From Planctomycetaceae bacterium (GTDB lineage: Bacteria; Planctomycetota; Planctomycetia; Pirellulales; Pirellulaceae), in the NCBI GenBank assembly GCA_016794985.1, contig JAEUIQ010000046.1, positions 1 through 64,000 of the forward strand: a stretch of 64,000 nt of DNA, given 5' to 3'. Below are positions 57,609-64,000 of this stretch, one piece after another. The translations under genes were made by a program, and so were the position numbers. Positions within the stretch are counted from its first letter, which is position 1; each line of letters opens with the position of its first letter. The notes beneath the pieces are model-generated. The model was not told where the DNA came from and searched no databases. It saw only the letters and a program-made list of their open reading frames with translations.

Positions 57609-58943
57609 CTAAGTATATCGCACGCCGCGGAATTCTGGCTCGAAAAAGGCTGGAAGCAAGCCATCGACCTCCAATAGACCTTGGCGCGTCAAGCGAATCT
57701 CTCGCGGCTCAATCACGACCATGCCATTGGCGGCGTGTTGTTGCCACTCCTGTTTCCATTGGTCGAGGATATTCACTTGGTACTTCTCTTCGAAATACGA
57801 GACTCGCAAGTAACCCTTCTTAAGTTGCAGGATCATCTCGCGAATCAGCATCTGCAAACGCGATGGAACCAAGGCTCGCCCGATCGGCAACACTTGATCT
57901 TGGATCAGGTCTCCGATGTACTGTGACCACTCAGCTTTGTTCTGATAATGAACACCACTAACATGACCAAAACTCGCGATACCCGTTGCCAACAAATCGG
58001 CGCCCTGCCAAAGATTGTCTCGATAGCTGAAATTTACTTTCTGAGGATCTTTGACCACCGTGTAAGCACTGGAAACGTGATAGCCCGCTGCCAAAAACTC
58101 ATCAAAGGCATAATCAACCCACGCTCGTTTGAGTGGCCAATCGGCGACTGGGGTCTCAATCTTGTTGCCCAAGATGTCCTGCGAATAAACCGTATTGAAA
58201 GGCAACTCCATCTGATAAATGGTGACGCTGTCAGGTGACAGAGCAATCGCCTGGCGAATGTTGTCACGCCAATTCTCCCAGGTCTCGCCAACCATCCCCG
58301 CGATCAAGTCGATATTGACGTTGGGGAATCCAATCGCTTGGATCCACTCCCAAGCGCGGAATACTTCCGGTGCCAAGTGCGCTCGACCGTTTGCCTCGAG
58401 TATCGAATCTGTGAAACTCTCGACGCCAAGGCTCAAGCGAGTGACCCCCAATTCTTTCAGGGTCCTTAACTTGGCTTCACGCAACGTGCCTGGTTCGCAT
58501 TCGAACGTGACCTCTTCCGCCAAGTCCCAGTTGATGTTCGCCCGCAAACGCTCGACCAAAGCAGTTAACTGTCGCGGACTAAGGAACGATGGCGTTCCTC
58601 CGCCGAAGTAGACAAAGCGAAACGGACGTTGCCCCATCACGGGCAAACGGGATACGAGCTCGATTTCTTTGGCCAACGCCTGAACGTACTGCTCAATATC
58701 GCTGGCTTTGTTGTCGGTAAAAACTTTGAAGTAGCAAAACTTACAACGTTTGCGACAGAAAGGAATGTGAAGATACAACCCCAGCGGGACGTTGCCCGGG
58801 GGTTGGGCCATGACCCGTTGAACCTCCGACACCAATTCTTTCCGCCACTGCGAAAACGGCGGATAGTTCGAAATAAAGTAACTTCCCACTTCGGTCTTCG
58901 CAGACGAAGCGGGCGTTGTCTTGGCAAGTGGTACGGTAGTCAT
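57609..58943 (-). CDS. HemN/HemW-type radical SAM protein
   Basis: 444 residues. The radical SAM cluster motif is CRKRCKFC in LHIPFCRKRCKFCYFKVF, followed by VYFGGGTPSFL, the SAM-binding GGGTPS of the coproporphyrinogen oxidase-like group, then LSLGVESFTDSIL. True HemN makes protoporphyrinogen IX; the related HemW carries heme to target proteins, and others act in heme breakdown. The residue after the third Cys is Tyr (CKFCYF), as in some family members. I cannot tell which group this belongs to. A 100-residue C-terminal winged-helix-like part (RMLIREMILQLKKGYLRVSY) is present. It appears monocistronic. Confidence 0.85.
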   Translation of the reverse strand: MTTVPLAKTTPASSAKTEVGSYFISNYPPFSQWRKELVSEVQRVMAQPPGNVPLGLYLHIPFCRKRCKFCYFKVFTDNKASDIEQYVQALAKEIELVSRLPVMGQRPFRFVYFGGGTPSFLSPRQLTALVERLRANINWDLAEEVTFECEPGTLREAKLRTLKELGVTRLSLGVESFTDSILEANGRAHLAPEVFRAWEWIQAIGFPNVNIDLIAGMVGETWENWRDNIRQAIALSPDSVTIYQMELPFNTVYSQDILGNKIETPVADWPLKRAWVDYAFDEFLAAGYHVSSAYTVVKDPQKVNFSYRDNLWQGADLLATGIASFGHVSGVHYQNKAEWSQYIGDLIQDQVLPIGRALVPSRLQMLIREMILQLKKGYLRVSYFEEKYQVNILDQWKQEWQQHAANGMVVIEPREIRLTRQGLLEVDGLLPAFFEPEFRGVRYT

Positions 58944-59423
58944 GGCAACCGGTATCTCTAAAGGCTGGGGCGGATGATTGAGTTCGTTTTCTGCAATTCA
59001 CGGTGTCGCAACTTGTGTCGCTGAACGTTGGACAGCGGGGTTGGCAAGCCGGAAACGTCGCGAAATTTTGGGTGAGGGATCGGGGTGGTTCTCAAGTTTG
59101 TAAGTTGGACTGTTTGTAAGTTGGACTGTGGGAACGGGCTGCGACACGTGCTTGCCCACCGACGCCGGGTTAGATTGTAGTCGACCTGCCCCCACTGCCG
59201 CAAGGAATTGAACTGGGGGCTCGTCGCACAAGTCCTTGCCGTTGAGCAACAAAGATCGGTAAACTGATGGCTCGCCGAATCAGGGCTTCGGGTCGCTGCG
59301 TTTCTGGAAGCCTCGGTGGTAGCCGAAATTTCGCGCGCAGGGACGATGAGGGCTTCGGTGGGATGTCGAGGTTCTCGAAGACGATACTTTCAGCCTTGTC
59401 GCAACTAAGTCAAAGGGTCATTT
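58944..59423. other. Divergent intergenic region with a tandem repeat
   Basis: About 480 bases between the radical SAM gene and the SDR gene. It holds a perfect tandem duplication of a 16-base unit (59096-59127). I see no gene or clear promoter. Confidence 0.5.
59096..59127. repeat. Two tandem copies of a 16-base unit
   Basis: The unit GTTTGTAAGTTGGACT occurs at 59096-59111 and again at 59112-59127 without mismatch; GT of a third copy follows. It is likely a recent slippage duplication. Confidence 0.85.
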
Positions 59424-60230
59424 ATGGAACGTCCACCAGGTAAAGTCTCGTTCGATAATCGTGGACGTGTGGCGATTGTGACCGGTGTCGCGGGTGGAAT
59501 TGGCTGGGCGATTGCCCAAGGCTTTGCGGATTCCGGGGCGACTGTTTACGGACTGGATCTTGGCGCTGCCCCCGCAGTTGACGAGCGGATCGTGGTCGTC
59601 AATGCCGACGTCAGCGATCGGGCTCAAGTCGAGTCTTCGGTCGCGAGAATTATTGGCAAGACCGGCGGCGTGGATGTGCTGGTCAATAATGCCGCCATCC
59701 AGCCCGTCGATTCGTTTCGGCCACTCCATCAGATTGAGCCGCAACTCTTGGAACAAATGCTGCGGATCAACGTAGGGGGTTACAATTGGGTGGCCCGAAG
59801 TGTCTTGCCGCAGATGATCCAGCAACAGAGCGGTGTCATTGTGAATTTAGCAAGCGCTCATGCTTGGCGATCTTCCCGAGATGTACCAGGCTATGGCCCG
59901 ACCAAGGCTGCGAACCGGATGCAAGCCGTCCAATGGGCGTTGGATTATGCTCGGCAGGGAGTTCGAGTGGTCTCCGTGAGTCCGGGTGCGATCGATACGC
60001 CGTTGGTTCGAGCCAGTCTCGAAAAGCAGGGCGGTGAGGGCGCCTTGGCCAACCGGCATCCCTTGGGCCGCTTGGGAAAACCGGAAGAAATCGCGGCGGC
60101 GGTGATTTGGCTGGCCAGCCCCGGAGCGTCGTTCGTCACGGCGACCGATTTGGAGGTTGACGGGGGATTGGGCGGCTTTGGATCTTTTGCGGATCCCTAC
60201 ATGATGCCGTCACGTTACGAAAAGGGCTAG
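59424..60230 (+). CDS. Short-chain dehydrogenase/reductase
   Basis: 268 residues, a classical SDR. The cofactor-binding Gly-rich motif is VTGVAGGIGWAIA (near 16), then NNAAIQ (near 92). The catalytic triad is Ser in VNLASAHAWR, Tyr in GYGPTKAANR and the Lys four residues on. The C-terminus (ATDLEVDGGLGGFG) is standard. SDR enzymes oxidise or reduce alcohols and ketones with NAD(P); the substrate is not visible. The LGLDLGA segment after strand 2 (Asp) favours NAD. ATG at 59424 lies after AAGGG. A hairpin at 60291-60311 stands between it and the map gene. Confidence 0.9.
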   Translation: MERPPGKVSFDNRGRVAIVTGVAGGIGWAIAQGFADSGATVYGLDLGAAPAVDERIVVVNADVSDRAQVESSVARIIGKTGGVDVLVNNAAIQPVDSFRPLHQIEPQLLEQMLRINVGGYNWVARSVLPQMIQQQSGVIVNLASAHAWRSSRDVPGYGPTKAANRMQAVQWALDYARQGVRVVSVSPGAIDTPLVRASLEKQGGEGALANRHPLGRLGKPEEIAAAVIWLASPGASFVTATDLEVDGGLGGFGSFADPYMMPSRYEKG

Positions 60231-60290
60231 TAAGCGGTAAGAAGTGGTCCAATTCGAGAGTCTGCGACACGGTGTTGGGACGAACTGATG

Positions 60291-60311
60291 ATTTGGGAGT
60301 TTTTCCCAAAT
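60291..60311. other. AT-rich hairpin between SDR and map genes
   Basis: ATTTGGGA (60291-60298) and TCCCAAAT (60304-60311) form a perfect 8-bp stem with a GTTTT loop. No T run follows on either strand, so it is not a standard terminator. Confidence 0.4.
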
Positions 60312-60401
60312 ATTGGCTCTCGAAAGGAGCCGTGTTTGATGGTACTCTTGTAACGTCGTGGTGGACGCTCGGCTTTCGATACAAGTACTTGTAGTTGACG
60401 C

Positions 60402-61211
60402 ATGCTAATCAAACAGAAAAAAATTCTCCTGACGCCAATGGAGCGCGAGGGAATGCGGGTTGCGGGTCGCTTCAATGCGCAGCTGATGGATTTTATTCGC
60501 CCCCATGTTCAAGCCGGTGTTACGACCGGAGCGATTGATAAGTTGATTCACGATTATACCTTGGATCACGGGCATGTACCCGCTTGCTTGGGTTACGGCC
60601 CGGTGAAGAATCCCTACCCTCGGTCTTGCTGTACCAGTTTGAATCATGTGGTGTGTCATGGGATACCCGGCAACGAGGTGCTGAAGCCGGGCGATATCAT
60701 GAACTTGGATCTGACCACCATTGTCAACGGATGGCACGGCGACCAGTCCGAGACGTTTGTGATTGAGCCCATTGCCAGTGACGTTCGCCAAGTGGTGCAA
60801 TGTGCGTTTGATTCGCTGCACTTGGCAATCGCTGCGCTTTATCCAGGTTGCTCCCTCGATTTAATTGGGCAGGTCATCGCGCGACACGCGGCTCGCTTTA
60901 AGTTCGGCGTGGTGGATAAGTACGTCGGTCATGGAATTGGTCGCAGGTTTCATCAACCACCGAATGTTTCGCATGTGCCGACTCGCGAAGCCAAAAGTCT
61001 GAGAATTGAGCCCGGGCTCTGCTTTACGATAGAACCGATGATCAATGGTGGCTCGAAAAAGACGGTTGAAGATCCACGGGACGGTTGGACGGTGAGAACT
61101 TCCGATGGCAAGGTCTCAGCCCAGTTCGAGCACACGTTGTTGATGACGGAAGCGGGGGTCGAAGTTTTAACGACAACCGAAAATGGTCCGCAACCAGGGC
61201 ATAAGTTCTAG
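60402..61211 (+). CDS. map: Methionine aminopeptidase, type I
   Basis: 269 residues. It removes the starting methionine from new proteins. The metal ligands are visible: Asp in MNLDLTTI, Asp in GWHGDQSETF, His in VGHGIGRRFHQPP, Glu in FTIEPMI and Glu in AQFEHTLL. HVVCHGIPG supplies the substrate-site His. One difference from the usual HGDTSRTF segment is HGDQSETF. The start MLIKQKK at 60402 has no clear ribosome site. Neither adk nor infA, which often sit near map, is adjacent here. The large exported protein begins 54 bases later. Confidence 0.94.
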   Translation: MLIKQKKILLTPMEREGMRVAGRFNAQLMDFIRPHVQAGVTTGAIDKLIHDYTLDHGHVPACLGYGPVKNPYPRSCCTSLNHVVCHGIPGNEVLKPGDIMNLDLTTIVNGWHGDQSETFVIEPIASDVRQVVQCAFDSLHLAIAALYPGCSLDLIGQVIARHAARFKFGVVDKYVGHGIGRRFHQPPNVSHVPTREAKSLRIEPGLCFTIEPMINGGSKKTVEDPRDGWTVRTSDGKVSAQFEHTLLMTEAGVEVLTTTENGPQPGHKF

Positions 61212-61265
61212 CGAGAATCAGATCGCACGGAACTCTAATCGTTGACCGACGGATCGGAGACTACC

Positions 61266-63971
61266 ATGAAGTTTTTGCTCGATGCGGCGCCATTGCGTTT
61301 GTCGTTAGTTGCGGCTTTTTGGTGTTTTTGCCTTCTTCCGTTTGCTTCCACGGGAAGAGTTCTGGCGCAGTTGCCCGCAGATCGTTCGACCAACGTCTAT
61401 CTCGAAGAATTAGAAAAGCAACAGCTGTTCGGCTCGGTTATCCGCCATTGCGAAATGCAGATGACCGTCTCGTCGGTGCCCGCGGGACTGAAGTCGCAAT
61501 TGGCCGCGCGGTGGATTCGCTGTTTGACCTTGCAAACCTTGGCGTTGGAGCCGTCCGCGGCTGCGGAGGTTTGGCCGCAAGTGAAGGAAACAGCCAACCG
61601 GCTTGTGGCAGAGACTCAATTGTATCCCCAAAGTTCCTTGGTACGTTTTCAAGCGGCACTGATTGGTTTGGGTGAAGCGCGTCTGGCCAGCTTGTACCCT
61701 GCGACTTCGACGGAACGTGCTCCCTTGCGCGAACGCGGCGTGGAAGCCGCGCGACAATCTCTCAACGATCTCCGGACCTTAAACGACGAGTTATTGCGAC
61801 TCGCTCCAAGTCTGCCGCAGCGTTCACCAGCGAACGAACCATTTCCCGAGTTGAATCGAGAGCAGATGTATGCCTTGGCGCGAGATGTGGAGTTTCAAAG
61901 CTTGGCTGCCATGTCGGTTCGAGCGAGGTTTTACTCGGAGAATGAACAAGCGAGTCGACTGGATACGGGCCAGCAAATCATCGAACGAGCGGCTGAACTG
62001 CAACCGAAAATGTCGAACGAGTCGCTCCTGTGGTGGGAGACTCAGTATTTGGCGTTGGAAGCCCTGCGAAACTTGCAAGAATGGAGCCAATGGAACGTGA
62101 AGTGGCAGAACTCACCGCTGCCATTGGCCCCGCAACAAGTGCTGGGGAAATTGACCGCGGCTCGACTCGAAGCCCTCCTGGACCAAGGGTCGCGGAAGAG
62201 CCCTCCCGACTTCACGGAATCGTTGGCGCAAGCGAACGACTTTTTCGTATTGTTGCAAAAGCGAGATCCTCAAAGTCTGTTAGAGGTCAAGAATACGGCC
62301 GACCTCACACATGCCACCGCTTGGCCTGAGTTCGATGTCGCACGGGCCCGTCTGTATTTGCTTTTGGCCACCGAGGCTGACCGAGTCGCCAGTGAGAAGT
62401 CGGGCGAAAAAATCGAAGTAGCCAGTCTGGGTGCCGAATCACAGATCTTGGAGTTTTCTCGCGAAGTTGCCAAACAACACGGAAGTTATTGGAGTGGGGA
62501 GTTGATTCGTCGACTGATGTCTCGCTCGAGCCCCAACGGAGCCGCCGCTGCCGCTGTCTCGCCGTTGTTGGTGCGTCAAATGATTACCGACGGGGATTGG
62601 GGACAGGTTCGCGACTTGGTGCAAACAGGGGTTAGGCAGGCCGTCGAAGCCAAGAATCCCGACCGGGCGTTTGAACTCGCGACACTGGTGGCGGGCGTAC
62701 CGAAGGTCATTGGACCGCAAGCCTGGATGATCGAACAAATCGAGGCAACGGCCTTGGGTTTCCCGGAACATCCCGAGGCAGCCAAAACGCATCATTTCGC
62801 CAATGTGATTGCCAGTCTTCTGGCCCAATCGCAGGCGGAGTATCAAGCCAGTGCCATGGAGGTCTGGAAACGACATCGAACGACTTGGCCGCAAACCGAA
62901 TCGGCCCACAAGGTTCGGTTGCTATTGGCCGAGGCACTTCGCAAGGAAGGCCAAGCGGACCTGGCAGCCATTGAATTATTGGAAGTGCCGGCTTCGTCCG
63001 TATCATTTCCCGCCGCGATCAAGCAGCTGACAGGAGCGATTCACGGCTTGCTTTACGATTCTAAGTTGAACGCGTCGCAGCGCGTGGATGTCGCCGATCA
63101 CTGGGTGAAGCTAATTCGTCCAAAATTGCAGGCGAACGGCCAGTGGCTGCCGCAGTGGACATCAGACACGAAACTGTTGGCATTGTTGGCGATTCAATTG
63201 CAACTCGAAGCGCAGGACCGTCAAGCCGCTTGGATTTCCAGCCTCTTGAAAATCGTCGAACCGCAATCGCCGGACATAGACGAATCCGTGCGCTCGCGAT
63301 TTGCGGTCGTAGCGACGCTCGTGGAATACGAGCAGATTGCGGGAGGAACCACGTCTTTGGATCAATTATCACAACTAGGAATCCAAATCACGGCTTCAGA
63401 TTTGGTTTGGTTGGCTCGAGCTCTGGAGCTCCGTTTGCCGCGACTCGGTCTCGTTGGAGAGCTCGAACTTGCGCAAGCCGGCCCGAATCGTGCTGGACTT
63501 GCACGACGTGCCGCCACAATCCAAGCCACGGTGATTGCCCAAATCGAAGCGCATTATCCTCAAGTTGCCGACAATAATCGGGATTGGTTGTCCTTACAAA
63601 AGATGGCTTCCCTTACTTTTTCCGATCGAATTTCAGACGCGATCGAAATTGCAAAGACCGTGGCCGGAAACAATGACAAGAGCTTGCCCCACCAGCAGTG
63701 GTTGGGCTACTGCTTGATTCGATCCAATCATCCAGAGGATTCTGCGGCGGCGAAGAGACAATGGCGGAAGATAGGATTCCTAACACAAAAAAATAGCGAC
63801 GATTGGTTCGAGGCCAAGTACTACTTGGCCGAATCGCAGCGGCGACTGGGCGAGAAAGATGAAGCCGCGAAGCTGTTGCAGTTCGTCAAATTAACGGAAC
63901 CGCAAGCTTGGCAACAGACGCCTCATCACGCTCAGTTGGAAAGATTGCTCAAGTCCTTGGCGTCCAATTAG
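61266..63971 (+). CDS. Large exported helical protein of unknown function
   Basis: 901 residues from the ATG at 61266 (open frame from 61242). A signal peptide is clear: LRLSLVAAFWCFCLLPFA, with cleavage near VLAQLPAD. The rest is almost wholly helical, with no Cys after the leader, no catalytic motif and weak helix-pair repeats of TPR-like texture (for example LGYCLIRSNHPEDSAAAKRQ and YYLAESQRRLGEKDEAAKLL). I recognise no family; a planctomycete periplasmic scaffold is a guess. It follows map by 54 bases and may share its transcript. The stop lies 29 bases before the window ends. Confidence 0.75.
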   Translation: MKFLLDAAPLRLSLVAAFWCFCLLPFASTGRVLAQLPADRSTNVYLEELEKQQLFGSVIRHCEMQMTVSSVPAGLKSQLAARWIRCLTLQTLALEPSAAAEVWPQVKETANRLVAETQLYPQSSLVRFQAALIGLGEARLASLYPATSTERAPLRERGVEAARQSLNDLRTLNDELLRLAPSLPQRSPANEPFPELNREQMYALARDVEFQSLAAMSVRARFYSENEQASRLDTGQQIIERAAELQPKMSNESLLWWETQYLALEALRNLQEWSQWNVKWQNSPLPLAPQQVLGKLTAARLEALLDQGSRKSPPDFTESLAQANDFFVLLQKRDPQSLLEVKNTADLTHATAWPEFDVARARLYLLLATEADRVASEKSGEKIEVASLGAESQILEFSREVAKQHGSYWSGELIRRLMSRSSPNGAAAAAVSPLLVRQMITDGDWGQVRDLVQTGVRQAVEAKNPDRAFELATLVAGVPKVIGPQAWMIEQIEATALGFPEHPEAAKTHHFANVIASLLAQSQAEYQASAMEVWKRHRTTWPQTESAHKVRLLLAEALRKEGQADLAAIELLEVPASSVSFPAAIKQLTGAIHGLLYDSKLNASQRVDVADHWVKLIRPKLQANGQWLPQWTSDTKLLALLAIQLQLEAQDRQAAWISSLLKIVEPQSPDIDESVRSRFAVVATLVEYEQIAGGTTSLDQLSQLGIQITASDLVWLARALELRLPRLGLVGELELAQAGPNRAGLARRAATIQATVIAQIEAHYPQVADNNRDWLSLQKMASLTFSDRISDAIEIAKTVAGNNDKSLPHQQWLGYCLIRSNHPEDSAAAKRQWRKIGFLTQKNSDDWFEAKYYLAESQRRLGEKDEAAKLLQFVKLTEPQAWQQTPHHAQLERLLKSLASN

Positions 63972-64000
63972 CAGGAAATTGCCTGTACGAACAAACCACA

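Overview
The window reads as a chromosomal segment of a planctomycete, probably of the Pirellula/Rhodopirellula type. The evidence is lineage-typical gene content: a paired DUF1501 and cytochrome-like DUF1549/DUF1553 protein, DUF1559 proteins (one a type IV-pilin-like prepilin), a PEP-CTERM surface protein, Ser/Thr kinases with TPR or membrane tails, small membrane proteins starting with an NPYxxP motif, and weak or absent Shine-Dalgarno sites before many genes. No rRNA, CRISPR array, insertion sequence, integrase or prophage was seen. There is one tRNA gene (Lys, anticodon TTT).

Layout. 1-13 kb: the 3' part of a PEP-CTERM gene with a terminator; a large kinase-TPR protein; a broken C-terminal piece of a type I restriction subunit (HsdR); an HtrA-like protease; then a minus-strand biotin cluster (bioB, bioF and a KAS III-like gene that may be a BioZ equivalent), with an M28/glutaminyl-cyclase-like peptidase and a small membrane protein upstream. 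13-20 kb: acetyl-CoA synthetase and an aminotransferase on minus; purF, queF and a TIM-barrel protein on plus. 20-30 kb: a small membrane protein, the DUF1501 and cytochrome-like pair, a secreted DUF1559 protein and a long acyl-CoA dehydrogenase.

30-42 kb is a run of plus-strand envelope genes: DUF1559 prepilin and lipoprotein, DUF58 protein overlapping a transglutaminase-fold membrane protein that lacks the expected catalytic Cys, a giant ResB/CcsA cytochrome c maturation fusion, an alginate-export-type porin with a hairpin over its ribosome site, and an endonuclease/phosphatase-fold protein lacking catalytic residues. 42-48.7 kb is a minus-strand housekeeping block: lysS, rnpA, a Cu/Zn-type permease, a second Ser/Thr kinase, ispG and tRNA-Lys, preceded by a possibly structured leader.

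49-53 kb is the accessory part: few genes, long stretches without a convincing CDS, two small NPYxxP membrane proteins each preceded by a copy of a diverged palindromic repeat, and a VOC-fold protein. It is followed by a 1406-residue TPR-CHAT protein (caspase-like dyad) with a perfect palindrome upstream. 57.6-64 kb returns to ordinary genes: a HemN/HemW-type radical SAM protein, an SDR oxidoreductase, methionine aminopeptidase and a large exported helical protein of unknown role.

All statements come from reading the sequence and recalling families; no search or folding program was run. Start sites are judgements and are explained in the entries.
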